Notes: generated from the sequence alone by a model not told the origin. A DNA stretch of 64,000 bases from an uncultured Draconibacterium sp. (GCF_913063105.1 NZ_CAJXYQ010000021.1:17191-81190), one strand, 5' to 3'; shown: positions 24,313-33,985, counted from the first letter of the stretch. A program made the numbers and translations.

Positions 24313-24440
24313 CATCTCTTTGCCATGGTTTTATAATACAGAAATTACATTTATCTAATTCTTTGATAACTAACGAATTGTTTGATTAAAAAAATTACTT
24401 CAAAAAACAAATTTTCCATCCCTGCGTTTGATTGGTAACC

Positions 24441-25058
24441 ATGAACTATTTGGCACATTTATACTTGTCGGGAGAATCAGAAAAAATTCTGGTTGGAAAT
24501 TTTATTGGCGATTATGTAAAAGGGAATAAATTTCAGAATTACACTACCAGCATTGCCAAAGGTATTTTACTACATCGGAAAATTGATTCATATACCGACT
24601 CGCATGAACTCCAAAAAGAAGCACGCAGCTTTTTTCGAGCCGACTTTGGCCTTTATTCAGGGATTGTGGTTGATTTAATTTACGATCATTTTCTGGCTAA
24701 AAACTGGAATCAATATTCGGCTATTCACCTCCAGGTTTTTGCCAGGTATGTGCACGCTGTTTTACTGAGTAATTTTAGAATTCTTCCTCGCCGGGTACAG
24801 GGATTTTTACCCTTTCTCATCCAAAATAAACGCTTGCTTTCTTATGCTTCGGTTGAAGGAATAATACAATCGATTGACCTTATGGGCAGGCACTCGAGTC
24901 TTCCTGCCAAAGCCGAACAGGTTAAAGCTGTTTTACTAAGAAATTACGCCGAACTTGAAACTAATTTTGCTGCCTTTTTTAATGAGCTGATTGTTTTTGT
25001 TATGGAGCAGGAAGAAGCTGTTCAAATAAAAAAACCCGATCTAACGACCGGGCTCTGA
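24441..25058 (+). CDS. AcpH-like acyl-carrier-protein phosphodiesterase
   Basis: 205 residues of the AcpH/DUF479 family; family members remove 4'-phosphopantetheine from acyl carrier protein, although activity was shown for few members. HD-like metal motifs are visible: MNYLAHLYLSG, GNFIGDYVKGN, LLHRKIDSYTDSH, and VVDLIYDHFLAKNW. I choose ATG 24441 rather than TTG 24432, because the conserved family N-terminus is MNYLAHL. Stands alone on the plus strand. Its last codons contain the terminator of the convergent KamA-like gene. Confidence 0.88.
   Translation: MNYLAHLYLSGESEKILVGNFIGDYVKGNKFQNYTTSIAKGILLHRKIDSYTDSHELQKEARSFFRADFGLYSGIVVDLIYDHFLAKNWNQYSAIHLQVFARYVHAVLLSNFRILPRRVQGFLPFLIQNKRLLSYASVEGIIQSIDLMGRHSSLPAKAEQVKAVLLRNYAELETNFAAFFNELIVFVMEQEEAVQIKKPDLTTGL
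25027..25052 (-). terminator. terminator of the KamA-like gene, inside the AcpH-like coding end
   Basis: On the minus strand CCCGGT (25052-25047) pairs with ATCGGG (25040-25035), one G-U pair, and is followed by a run of eight T (A-run 25027-25034). The whole element lies within the last codons of the convergent gene. Confidence 0.7.
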
Positions 25059-25075
25059 TATATTTTGTATGGTTT

Positions 25076-26371
25076 TTATGCAAGCATTTCAAGGAAAGCT
25101 TGTTCAAAAAAGAACTTCGACTCTCCAAAGGCAGGTTCCAAATCATCGAGCCAAATGGCATCAGGGTCGTATTTTGCAAAAAACGGACGGCCAACCCAAC
25201 TCGGGTCTCTCCCCTGAAGGAAGTTTAATACAAACACCTTTTTACCGGCTACCTCGCTAACACCTACAATTTGCACCTTACCCGGGTTGCACGACATGCT
25301 TGGCCCCTTTACGGTACGACAAATTCCGCTAACCTGGTTATAGGCACCTTTAAATATTTGCCAGGCCCGATTCAGGCTAACGGCAAAATAATCCTGCGCC
25401 CCGGTATTGCGGGCTATAAACATGTAATACGGAATTATTCCTTGCTTTACCTGCTCTCTCCAGTTCTCGGCCCAAATATCACTTCGGTCATTAATATTTT
25501 TGAGTAATGGCGACTGCGAACGTATTTGAACGCCGGCTGCAATTAAACGTTTTACAGCTTTTTGTACCGCCTCGGTTTTTAGTTCGCCCGGATGATTAAA
25601 ATGTGCCATTAAAGCAACATTAATTCCTCTCTTTTTTACTTTCTCGAATAAACGAAGTAAATCATCAGCATCATCATCGGTGGTATATCGGTATGGCCAA
25701 TAAGCCAATGATTTGGTTCCAATACGAATATTTTTAAGATTGGGCAAATCAGCATCGAGCAAGGCATTAAAGTACGATTCAAAGAATCGCGTTTTCATCA
25801 CAGCCGGATCGCCTCCTGTAAAAAGAACGTCAGTCACATGCGGATTTGCTTTAAGGTATTCAACCATTGTGTCCGCTTCTTTCATGGCAAACTTAAAATC
25901 GTTTAAGGCAAATTGTGGCCAGCGAAAACAAAATGTACAATAGGCATGACACGTTTGTCCCTGCGTGGGGAAAAACAACATGGTTTCTCTGTATTTATGC
26001 TGAATACCACTTAATTTCCTGCCATTAAATTCGGGGACATTGCTCTCTTGTCCGGCAGGATTTGGATTTAATTTTAATCGGATTTTTGTTACTTCTTCCT
26101 GAATGGTTTTTCGGGGTGCATTTTTCGAAATTAACGAAGCAATTTTATTAAAACTGGCTTCGTCAAGCATTTCTTTTTGAGGAAAATTTAAAATAAAAAA
26201 CGGATCGCGTTCAAAGTTACTCCAGTCGATCAACTCATCAACCACATAATTATCAGTTTTAAATGGCAATACCGTTCCAACTACCTCAATTTCCAGTTTC
26301 TGTTCTTCCGAAAGAAACTCCATTTGCGGAATTTGCCTAAAGTTATGAAGAGAATAAGGTTTATAATTCAT
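25076..26371 (-). CDS. KamA-family radical SAM protein (divergent lysine 2,3-aminomutase-like)
   Basis: 431 residues. The radical SAM cluster motif CxxxCxxC is CHAYCTFC (C141, C145, C148), followed by TDVLFTGGDPAVMK (GGDP 186-189, SAM binding). The C-terminal stretch SMSCNPGKVQIVGV resembles the region that carries the PLP lysine in lysine 2,3-aminomutases. It departs from classical KamA around the cluster (ETMLFFPTQGQTCHAYC rather than a VTxxCxxYCRHC-type segment), so lysine should not be assumed as substrate. About 115 N-terminal residues precede the core. Monocistronic; convergent with the AcpH-like gene. Confidence 0.82.
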   Translation of the reverse strand: MNYKPYSLHNFRQIPQMEFLSEEQKLEIEVVGTVLPFKTDNYVVDELIDWSNFERDPFFILNFPQKEMLDEASFNKIASLISKNAPRKTIQEEVTKIRLKLNPNPAGQESNVPEFNGRKLSGIQHKYRETMLFFPTQGQTCHAYCTFCFRWPQFALNDFKFAMKEADTMVEYLKANPHVTDVLFTGGDPAVMKTRFFESYFNALLDADLPNLKNIRIGTKSLAYWPYRYTTDDDADDLLRLFEKVKKRGINVALMAHFNHPGELKTEAVQKAVKRLIAAGVQIRSQSPLLKNINDRSDIWAENWREQVKQGIIPYYMFIARNTGAQDYFAVSLNRAWQIFKGAYNQVSGICRTVKGPSMSCNPGKVQIVGVSEVAGKKVFVLNFLQGRDPSWVGRPFFAKYDPDAIWLDDLEPAFGESKFFFEQAFLEMLA

Positions 26372-26633
26372 CTCATTAAAATTTTTAATGGGATTTTATG
26401 CAAGTCGATCTGCAAATTTGAACGCACAATCTTAAAGTATTCGCTGCTCGAATAAATCTGTGGTTCTTCCTCCCATAGGATATTAAAGAACTGTGTTATT
26501 TTTTCTGTCTGTTTTCCCTTTTTTTCGTAGAATTCCGTGTACGAAATTCTACCAATTTTTTAAAGCCCCACAAAGGTAAAAAAATGAGGCTAGTAAAAAA
26601 ATGTTTTAAAAAAGCTTAACATTGACGCGGGTT
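26372..26633. other. 262-base region between rodA and the KamA-like gene
   Basis: No gene seen. It contains an inverted repeat GTAGAATT/AATTCTAC (26527-26534 with 26545-26552) followed on the plus strand by CCAATTTTTT, and a CAAATTTG (26412-26419), a near match to the -7 box of the downstream minus-strand gene. Confidence 0.4.
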
Positions 26634-28061
26634 TTAGCCCGAAAGTTTCTCTAAACGACTTGCATCGAGACGAATAAAAATAAAGAGCAAAATAGTAAAC
26701 GACCATAAAGAAGAACCGCCGTAGCTAAAAAATGGCAGGGGTATACCAATTACAGGCATCATACCGATTGTCATTCCGATGTTAACCATAAAATGGAAAA
26801 ATAAGATTACTGCAACCGAGTAGCCATAAATGCGTGAAAAGACCGAGCGTTGCCGCTCGGCAAGCCAAATCAGGCGCATAAATAAAACCAAAAACAGCAA
26901 AATAATCGTTACCGATCCGGCAAAGCCCCACTCTTCGCCCACAGTACAAAAAATAAAATCGGTGCTCTGCTCCGGCACAAAATCAAATTTGGTTTGTGTA
27001 CCTTTTAGGTAACCTTTACCCAACACCCCACCTGATCCGATGGCAATTTTACTTTGGTTAACATGGTAGCCGGCTCCGTGTGGATTGGACTCAATTCCCA
27101 GCAACTCGTTAATACGCACCTGGTGGTGAGGTTCCAAAATATTTTCAAATCCATAATCTACCGAAATGGTAAACAAGACAGACCCCAGAAATACAATAGC
27201 AATTTTAGTGTAATTGGGAATTTTATTTTTAATACTGGTATAAATTACAAACAACGACCCCACTACAGCTCCGGCAAGAATAAAATGGGCCAGTTCGAAT
27301 TTTGTTGAGATAAAAAAGCTTAATAGAGTCAAAAGGCCTATTGCCACAGCATAGGTGACAAAAATGTTTAAGAACGGCTTAAACTTAGGATTAAAAATCA
27401 GAAACAGAAGCAAAGCAATACCAATCATTACCATTGCCAGTGTAAGGTTTGGCAAGATTAAAGCCAAAACAAAAAGAATAGCTACCAGTGTTCCGAAAAA
27501 CAGAACAACACCCGAAAGGCCTTCGCGGTACAGCACCAAAACAAACGAGAAGTAAACCAATGCCGAACCGGTATCATTTTGTAATAAAATAAAAACAACC
27601 GGTGCTAAAATAATTGCAGCCACCGTTAACAACGACTTGGGAGTTTGCAGTTTAAACCCATGCGTGCTCATGTAACGCGCAAGCGCCAATGCAGTTGCCG
27701 ATTTTGTAAATTCCGCAGGCTGAAACAATACAGGTCCTATTTCAAACCACGACCGGGCACCGTTTATTTCTTTCCCGACAAAAGGCACAAGAAGTAACAG
27801 AAGCATAAAACCCCCATAAATAATGTAGGAGAAAAAAACAAAGAAATTTACTTCCAACAACATTATTACCAAGGCCAAAACCGATGCAGCACCAATCCAC
27901 ATCAATTGTTTTCCGTATTGCTGCGTAATATCGAAAATACTTTGATGCTCGTCGCTGTATAAGGCTGCATAAATATTAAACCACCCCATGAAAATCATGA
28001 CCAGATAGAGCCCTACTGTCAACCAGTCGATATTTGCTAATATGTTATTTCTTCTTGGCAT
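26634..28061 (-). CDS. rodA: rod shape-determining peptidoglycan polymerase RodA
   Basis: SEDS-family glycosyltransferase that polymerises lipid II in the elongasome, working with PBP2 in the inner membrane. 475 residues with about ten or more membrane helices. Signatures: GKEINGARSWFEIGPVLFQPAEFTKSATALA (given by parts: NGARSW and QPAEF), IAIGSGGVLGKGYLKGTQTKFDFVPEQSTDFIF region, and FSYGGSSL near the end. It is somewhat longer than the E. coli form (370), with extra helices in the middle, common in this phylum. Its ATG overlaps the pbp2 stop codon by one base (TAATG), so translation is probably coupled. Confidence 0.95.
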   Translation of the reverse strand: MPRRNNILANIDWLTVGLYLVMIFMGWFNIYAALYSDEHQSIFDITQQYGKQLMWIGAASVLALVIMLLEVNFFVFFSYIIYGGFMLLLLLVPFVGKEINGARSWFEIGPVLFQPAEFTKSATALALARYMSTHGFKLQTPKSLLTVAAIILAPVVFILLQNDTGSALVYFSFVLVLYREGLSGVVLFFGTLVAILFVLALILPNLTLAMVMIGIALLLFLIFNPKFKPFLNIFVTYAVAIGLLTLLSFFISTKFELAHFILAGAVVGSLFVIYTSIKNKIPNYTKIAIVFLGSVLFTISVDYGFENILEPHHQVRINELLGIESNPHGAGYHVNQSKIAIGSGGVLGKGYLKGTQTKFDFVPEQSTDFIFCTVGEEWGFAGSVTIILLFLVLFMRLIWLAERQRSVFSRIYGYSVAVILFFHFMVNIGMTIGMMPVIGIPLPFFSYGGSSLWSFTILLFIFIRLDASRLEKLSG

Positions 28062-29878
28062 TAATCTGCTAATTCAGGGTTGTGCGGATCTGTTAATACA
28101 GCCTCCATCATTTGTTTTTCGTATACCAGGCGGTTACTGGCAATGGTGTCGTTCAGGTATTTTTCTATAAGTAAACTCGCCATTGGCGCAGCGTAACTTG
28201 CACCCCATTTACTGTGCTCAACATAAACGCAGATTGCAATTTTCGGATCTTCTTCCGGCGCAAAAGCAATGTAAGCGCCATGATCGATTCCCTGAGGGTT
28301 TTGAATGGTTCCGGTTTTTCCACAATAGCTAATTCCCGGCACAAAACGGTTCAAACGAGCAATCGTAACCTGCCGCATTCCTTCGTAAACCGGTTCAAAA
28401 TGCCGGGCGTCAATTCCCGTTTCGTGTTTAAACAAAATACTTTGCCGTGTAGTATCATTTTCAACTTGTTTAATTATGTGTGGTTGATAATAATAACCTT
28501 TATTGGCAAGTATTGCTGCACAATTTGCCATCTGTATCGGAGTTGTACCCATCTCACCCTGGCCAATAGCAAGCGAACGCACGGTTAGTGCCCGCCACCA
28601 GGTGCCGTCAAATTTTTGGTTATAGTATTCAACAGTTGGCCTTAATCCTGGATTTTCGTTATAAAACTCCGTACTAACCCTTTCTCCCAAACCAAACCGT
28701 TGCACATATTCGCTCCATGTAGCAAAACCTTCGGTTGTTGAGGGAAATTTATTTATCGTATTCCGAAATGTATTCCATAAAAACGGATTACATGATTCGC
28801 GCACCGCATCAACAACACTGGCCGGCGACACATGATCATGTGTACACCTGATGGGCTGCGAAGATTTTCCGTGGCACACTACACGTGTAGAGGTAGTTAT
28901 AGCCCCTTCCTGTAAACCAATTAAAATATTAAAGGGCTTAAAGGTTGACCCAGGCGGGTAGCGCGCCTGCAACGAACGATCGAACAATGGCATTAAAGTA
29001 TCGTTTTGCAAACGACTAAAATTGCTGCCCCTTACCCGTCCTACCAAAAGTGCCGGATCGTAGGTTGGTGCACTCAGCATTGCCAGTATTTCGCCACTTG
29101 CCGGTTCAATGGCGACAACTGCACCTTTTTTATTCTGAAAAAGTTTTTCAGCATAAACCTGCAAGTCAATATCAATTGTCGATACCAGATTCTTGCCGAT
29201 TTCTGCCGGTTTATCTTCACGGCCATTTAGGTATGCTCCCTGAATGCGGTTGTGCACATCAACCATATATTTTTTTACGCCTTTTACTCCCCTAAGCTGT
29301 TTTTCGTAGGTCTTTTCAATGCCGCTTTGCCCAATGTAATCACCCGATTTATAATAACCATCGCGTTTTATATCGTTTGATGAAACTTCGCCAACATAGC
29401 CTAACACATGCGCCGCCACCGGATGTGTGTACTCGCGCAAGGTTCTGGTTTGCGAGTGAAAGCCCTTAAACTTGTACAACTGTTCTTGCAGCACTGCAAA
29501 ATTTTCGGGCGAAATTTGTTTTACAAGTACCGAAGGTTTATAACGCGAATATTTCTTTGCTTTCGCAATGCCCTCTTCCAATTCGGTGGGCGAAATATCC
29601 AATAAATTACAAAGCAGGAGGGTATCAAATTTTTCTACTTCGCGCGGAATAATCAGTAAATCGTAAGCTGTTTTGTTAAAAACCATGAGTTCCCCGTTTC
29701 GGTCGTAAACCAATCCGCGAGCCGGGTATTGAACAACCTCGCGCAGCACATTGTTGGTGGCATATTTTTTATAGTCTGAATCCAATACCTGCAGGCGAAA
29801 CAGGTTTATGGCATAAATCAGCCCCACCACAGCAAATACTGCTGCAACAACATAACTTCTTTTTGATAAATTGTTCAT
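28061..29878 (-). CDS. mrdA: penicillin-binding protein 2 (elongasome transpeptidase)
   Basis: 605 residues. An N-terminal membrane anchor (about 9-28) is followed by the PBP dimerization domain (ARGLVYDRNGELM about 53-65) and the transpeptidase domain: active-site PGSTFKPF (S311, K314), ESCNPFLW (SxN) and YCGKTGTIQNP (KTG). It crosslinks peptidoglycan in the periplasm, partnered with RodA directly downstream (1-base overlap). The mreD gene lies 91 bases upstream, and all genes from mreB to rodA are on one strand in elongasome order. Confidence 0.95.
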   Translation of the reverse strand: MNNLSKRSYVVAAVFAVVGLIYAINLFRLQVLDSDYKKYATNNVLREVVQYPARGLVYDRNGELMVFNKTAYDLLIIPREVEKFDTLLLCNLLDISPTELEEGIAKAKKYSRYKPSVLVKQISPENFAVLQEQLYKFKGFHSQTRTLREYTHPVAAHVLGYVGEVSSNDIKRDGYYKSGDYIGQSGIEKTYEKQLRGVKGVKKYMVDVHNRIQGAYLNGREDKPAEIGKNLVSTIDIDLQVYAEKLFQNKKGAVVAIEPASGEILAMLSAPTYDPALLVGRVRGSNFSRLQNDTLMPLFDRSLQARYPPGSTFKPFNILIGLQEGAITTSTRVVCHGKSSQPIRCTHDHVSPASVVDAVRESCNPFLWNTFRNTINKFPSTTEGFATWSEYVQRFGLGERVSTEFYNENPGLRPTVEYYNQKFDGTWWRALTVRSLAIGQGEMGTTPIQMANCAAILANKGYYYQPHIIKQVENDTTRQSILFKHETGIDARHFEPVYEGMRQVTIARLNRFVPGISYCGKTGTIQNPQGIDHGAYIAFAPEEDPKIAICVYVEHSKWGASYAAPMASLLIEKYLNDTIASNRLVYEKQMMEAVLTDPHNPELAD

Positions 29879-29969
29879 GTACTATTCTCTCTGAACACAA
29901 AAAGGTACAGTAATTAATAGGTTCCTGATGGCTAAAGCATCAGTCCGCTGCTCCCTTTTCTCACTTCTG

Positions 29970-30473
29970 TTAATCGCGAAAAACTATAAACTGGCTTAAA
30001 ACTATAACAAAAATTGAAAACAGCGAACTTAAAACTATACGATATAAAGTTCCGAATACATTTGCAAGGGTAAATACTTCAATAAAGAAAAGTGCTGTAT
30101 GATGTAAAACAACCATTATGACCGTATAGTAAAAAAACCAGGCCAATCCATTTTGTTGTAGGCCCGGGTAATCAAGCATGTCTTCCTCGCGGTTAGTAAT
30201 TGCGCCAATTACCAGGGGCCGCAGAAAAGCAATAAACACCGTTGCAAATGCATGAATTCCCAGTGTATTTGAGAAGATATCGATACAAATGCCAAGCAGG
30301 AAACCACCAAATAACAATACATAACGTGGAGCATTTACAGGCAATAACATGATAAACAAGATGTAAATATAAGGGTTAACAAAGCCACTAATTTGCACCT
30401 GGTTTAAAAACAGTACTTGCGTAAGCACAAGCACCACAAACATTATTAAATATTTAATTACTTCCCGTCCCAT
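29970..30473 (-). CDS. mreD: rod shape-determining protein MreD
   Basis: 167 residues, inner-membrane protein with about five hydrophobic helices (for example YLIMFVVLVLTQVLFLNQV, YVLLFGGFLLGICIDIFSN). MreD is poorly conserved in sequence; identification uses helix pattern, the LFGGFLLGICIDIF segment typical of the family, and position. Its first 20 bases overlap the end of mreC, consistent with co-translation. It is thought to help organise the MreC-PBP2-RodA elongasome. Confidence 0.9.
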   Translation of the reverse strand: MGREVIKYLIMFVVLVLTQVLFLNQVQISGFVNPYIYILFIMLLPVNAPRYVLLFGGFLLGICIDIFSNTLGIHAFATVFIAFLRPLVIGAITNREEDMLDYPGLQQNGLAWFFYYTVIMVVLHHTALFFIEVFTLANVFGTLYRIVLSSLFSIFVIVLSQFIVFRD

Positions 30474-31302
30474 TTTTCACTTCGTCCTCTACCGCTTTTA
30501 ACTCCTGCTTTTTAACGTTTTCAATTACGTGAACATAACGTATTGATTTAAAATCGACAGCCAGTTGTACGGTTATGTTGTAATAGTTTTCTCCCTGCGG
30601 CTTATCAAATTCACTAATCGTTCCAATCAATAAGCCTTCAGGAAAAATTGAAGAATAACCGCTGGTCACAATCGTATCTCCCTGGATTAAGTTTACATGT
30701 ATTGGAATTTCCTGAAGTTCTGCCTGTCGGTAATTTTCTCCGTTCCAATGTAACGAGCCATAATAACCGGTTTTTTTATGCTTTGCAGAAATACTCCATC
30801 TTGGATTAAGCAAAGACAGTCCGGCCGCATACGATTTGGAAACACTGGTAACAACCCCAACAACTCCTTCAGGTGCCAGAATCCCCTGATCGGGTTTAAT
30901 TCCATCCCTCAGCCCCTTGTCAATAGTAATATAGTTTTGCTGCTTATTAATTGAGTTGTTTATAATCCGTGCTTCTTTATAAATAAAGGAGGAATCTGCT
31001 AACTCTTCCGACAAAAACTCTGCTGTTTCGGGCACATTCAGCTCCTGATTTCCTCTACTCAGAAGCGTGCGCAGATGTGCATTTTCTGATGCCAACTGCT
31101 GATTAACACGCGAAAGTTCGAAATATTGAAAAACAGAACTGGTAGCATTGTACAAGCCCGCCGAAGCAGCGTTTGCCGAATTAAGAAACCGAGAGCGCTG
31201 AAAACTGTTATAACTAAACACCAACACCAACGACACCGCTTCTAAAAACAGAAACAGTAGAAACGCATAATTTCGTACCAGGAATCGAAGGAGACTGCGC
31301 AT
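30454..31302 (-). CDS. mreC: rod shape-determining protein MreC
   Basis: 282 residues. One N-terminal membrane helix (about 11-30), a coiled coil (about 60-85, VNQQLASENAHLRTLL), and the periplasmic double beta-barrel with family motifs NYITIDKGLRDGIKPDQGIL, GVVGVVTSVSKSYA, GDTIVTSGYSSIFPEGLLIG. MreC links cytoplasmic MreB to the periplasmic peptidoglycan enzymes and activates PBP2. It lies 21 bases downstream of mreB and overlaps mreD by 20 bases. Confidence 0.94.
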   Translation of the reverse strand: MRSLLRFLVRNYAFLLFLFLEAVSLVLVFSYNSFQRSRFLNSANAASAGLYNATSSVFQYFELSRVNQQLASENAHLRTLLSRGNQELNVPETAEFLSEELADSSFIYKEARIINNSINKQQNYITIDKGLRDGIKPDQGILAPEGVVGVVTSVSKSYAAGLSLLNPRWSISAKHKKTGYYGSLHWNGENYRQAELQEIPIHVNLIQGDTIVTSGYSSIFPEGLLIGTISEFDKPQGENYYNITVQLAVDFKSIRYVHVIENVKKQELKAVEDEVKNGTGSN

Positions 31303-31323
31303 TTATATTTTTAAGAATTTCAG

Positions 31324-32346
31324 TTATCGGATAAGGAACGAGAAATTTTCAACATTCTTCAATGCAATTCCTGTTCCACGAACAACCGCACGTAACGGAT
31401 CTTCAGCAATATGAAACGGAATACCAATTTTATCAGTCAATCGTTTGTCAAGGCCTTTTAACAATGCACCGCCACCGGCCAGCCATATTCCTTTGACAAC
31501 AATATCGGCATAAAGCTCCGGAGGTGTTTGCTCCAGGGCACTTAACACAGCTGTTTCAATTTTTGATATTGATTTTTCAAGGCAGTGTGCAATTTCCTGG
31601 TACGAAACCGGAACTTCGATGGGCAAAGCCGTCATTTGGTTTGGTCCTTGTACCACATAATCAGGTGGAGGATCTTTTAATTGCGACAGTGCCGAACCAA
31701 CATGAATTTTAATTTCTTCGGCAGTACGTTCGCCAATTTTTATATTATGCTGATGACGCATATATTCCATAATATCTGCGGTAAGGTCGTCGCCGGCAAT
31801 ACGGATTGATTTGTTGGTAACAATACCACCAAGCGAAATTACGGCAATCTCGGTTGTTCCTCCACCAATATCTACTACCATATTTCCTTCGGGTGCTTCC
31901 ACATCAAGTCCGATTCCAATGGCAGCAGCCAATGGTTCGTAAACCATATAAACTTCTCGTCCACCGGCATGTTCCGACGAGTCGCGTACCGCACGAATTT
32001 CAACTTCGGTACTACCTGAGGGGATGCAAATTACCATTTTTAAAGCCGGAGAAAACATTCTCGACTTCGGGTTAATCATTTTAATCATCCCCCTAATCAT
32101 TTGCTCCGCAGCATTAAAATCGGCAATCACGCCATCTCGTAACGGCCTGATTGTTTTTAAATTTGCGTGCGTCTTCCCTTGCATTTGCCTTGCTTTCTCT
32201 CCAATGGCCACCATTTTTTCTGTTTTAAGATCAATGGCTACAATTGAGGGTTCGTCCACCACAATTTTATCATTATGAATGATAATAGTATTGGCCGTTC
32301 CAAGGTCAATTGCTATTTCCTGCGTTAAAAATGAAAATAAACCCAT
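31324..32346 (-). CDS. mreB: actin-like cell-shape protein MreB
   Basis: 340 residues, normal length. Actin-fold ATPase motifs: phosphate 1 EIAIDLGTANTII, phosphate 2 NMVVDIGGGTTEIAVISLGG, adenosine motif IWLAGGGALLKGLDK, and IRPLRDGVIADFNAAEQMI, typical of MreB. It forms membrane-bound filaments that position the elongasome. The N-terminus MGLFSFLTQEIA contains an amphipathic membrane-binding segment. The 46-base gap from purH contains a near-consensus -7 box (TATCTTTA on the minus strand, 32375-32382), so mreB may have its own promoter besides read-through from purH. Confidence 0.97.
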   Translation of the reverse strand: MGLFSFLTQEIAIDLGTANTIIIHNDKIVVDEPSIVAIDLKTEKMVAIGEKARQMQGKTHANLKTIRPLRDGVIADFNAAEQMIRGMIKMINPKSRMFSPALKMVICIPSGSTEVEIRAVRDSSEHAGGREVYMVYEPLAAAIGIGLDVEAPEGNMVVDIGGGTTEIAVISLGGIVTNKSIRIAGDDLTADIMEYMRHQHNIKIGERTAEEIKIHVGSALSQLKDPPPDYVVQGPNQMTALPIEVPVSYQEIAHCLEKSISKIETAVLSALEQTPPELYADIVVKGIWLAGGGALLKGLDKRLTDKIGIPFHIAEDPLRAVVRGTGIALKNVENFSFLIR

Positions 32347-32392
32347 AAATTAATTTGCTATATATCTGGTGTTATAAAGATAATTTTATTTA

Positions 32393-33985
32393 TTAATGTC
32401 TGAAATGGCGGCGGCCGGTAAATGCCATAGCAATGCCAAATTCGTTACAGGCCTCAATCACTTCCTCATCACGAATACTTCCTCCCGGCTCGATAATGTA
32501 TTTTACACCATACTCGTTGGCCGCTTCAATGCTATCGCGGAATGGGAAAAATGCATCCGAAATAAGAACTGAATTTTCAATATCCAATCCTCCTTTCAAA
32601 TCAAAACGTGGCATGGTAAGGTAACGCAAACTATCCAAACGGTTCGGCTGCCCCATTCCTGCTCCGGTTAACCAAAATGCTCCGTTTTCATTTTCAGTTA
32701 CAACTGCAATAGCATTACTTTTCAAGTGTTTACAAGCAATTGAACCAAATTTGGCAAGATTCATTTTTGAAGCCTCAAACTCTTTTTTGGTTACCGTTTT
32801 AAATTCGGTGTCTAAACCTTCATCTTCATCCTGTACCAACATACCACCACTAATTGAACGGTATAGTTTTTCGCCGGCAATCATCGGACGCACAGCTGCT
32901 ACCAATACCCGAAGATTTTTCTTCTTTCCTAAAACCTCCAGGGCTTCCTCGGTATACTCCGGTGCAATTATAATTTCGATGAATTTTTTACCAAACCACT
33001 CAGCGACCTCTTTTGTAACGGTATCGGTAAAACAAATAATTCCGCCAAATGCACTAATTGGGTCTCCGGCCCATGCCAGTTCCAACGATTCCATAATATT
33101 GTTGGTTACTGCCAACCCACACGGATTTAAATGCTTAATAACCGAAACAACCACCTTGTTATCAAGGTGTGAAACGGAGTGATAAGCATCGCTGGCCGAT
33201 TTCCATGCGGCATCGGCATCAAGCATGTTATTGTATGATAATGCTTTTCCCTGAAGCACTTTTGCATTTGCTAAACTTTCGCCTTCTGCAACATTGTTGA
33301 ATTTGAAGAATGTTGCGGCCTGGTGAGGATTTTCTCCGTAACGAAGCACGTCTCCGTTATTCAGACTAATGCGTTCAGTTCCGGCATCAACTCCGGCATT
33401 AAAGTAGCTAAAAATAGCAGCATCATAATGCGACGATACACCAAAAGCCCTTCCGGCAAACCACTTGCGTTCTGCCATCGAAAATTCGCCATTATTTTCT
33501 TCCAGGTGTTTTAATAGTGGTTCATATTCGTTCTGTGAAGGAACAATCACCACATCTTTGAAATTTTTGGCAGCAGCACGAATCAATGAAATTCCACCGA
33601 TATCAATTTTCTCAATAATGTCCTGCTCTTCTGCTCCTGAAGCCACGGTGTCTTCAAACGGATACAAATCAACAATTACCAAATCAATCTCCGGAATTTC
33701 GTACTCCGTTAACTGGCTAACATCGCCCTGATTATCGCGACGCGATAAAATACCTCCAAAAACTTTAGGGTGTAAAGTTTTTACACGTCCTCCCAAAATC
33801 GATGGGTAACCTGTTAAACTCTCAACAGAGGTAACCTCTACGCCTAACGACTCGATAAAACTTTTTGTACCACCTGTACTTAATATCTTAACACCCAAGT
33901 CGTTTAGTTTTGTAACAATCTTATCTAAATTTTCTTTGTGAAAGACTGAAACCAGAGCAGTCTTAATTTTTTTATTATCAGCCAT
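32393..33985 (-). CDS. purH: bifunctional AICAR transformylase/IMP cyclohydrolase
   Basis: 530 residues; catalyses the last two steps of de novo IMP synthesis. N-terminal cyclohydrolase (MGS-like) domain with ALVSVFHKENLDKIV, LGVKILSTGGTKSF, and GGRVKTLHPKVFGGILSRR cut here by its centre TLHPKVFGG; C-terminal transformylase domain with LRYGENPHQAA, QGKALSYNNMLD, VSVIKHLNPCGLAV and DAFFPFRDSIEAA. The protein ends with AFTGRRHFRH as usual. Upstream of the mre genes on the same strand, with a 46-base gap. Its -7 element is at 34011-34018. Product IMP feeds purA at the start of this window. Confidence 0.97.
   Translation of the reverse strand: MADNKKIKTALVSVFHKENLDKIVTKLNDLGVKILSTGGTKSFIESLGVEVTSVESLTGYPSILGGRVKTLHPKVFGGILSRRDNQGDVSQLTEYEIPEIDLVIVDLYPFEDTVASGAEEQDIIEKIDIGGISLIRAAAKNFKDVVIVPSQNEYEPLLKHLEENNGEFSMAERKWFAGRAFGVSSHYDAAIFSYFNAGVDAGTERISLNNGDVLRYGENPHQAATFFKFNNVAEGESLANAKVLQGKALSYNNMLDADAAWKSASDAYHSVSHLDNKVVVSVIKHLNPCGLAVTNNIMESLELAWAGDPISAFGGIICFTDTVTKEVAEWFGKKFIEIIIAPEYTEEALEVLGKKKNLRVLVAAVRPMIAGEKLYRSISGGMLVQDEDEGLDTEFKTVTKKEFEASKMNLAKFGSIACKHLKSNAIAVVTENENGAFWLTGAGMGQPNRLDSLRYLTMPRFDLKGGLDIENSVLISDAFFPFRDSIEAANEYGVKYIIEPGGSIRDEEVIEACNEFGIAMAFTGRRHFRH

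Noticed and set aside
26527..26552. inverted repeat GTAGAATT/AATTCTAC as a terminator
   Set aside because: No plus-strand gene ends nearby and the minus-strand side lacks a T-run after the stem in the useful direction; left as an unexplained repeat.
32751..33182. 143-codon plus-strand frame antisense to purH
   Set aside because: Shadow frame with low-complexity Ser/Phe composition.
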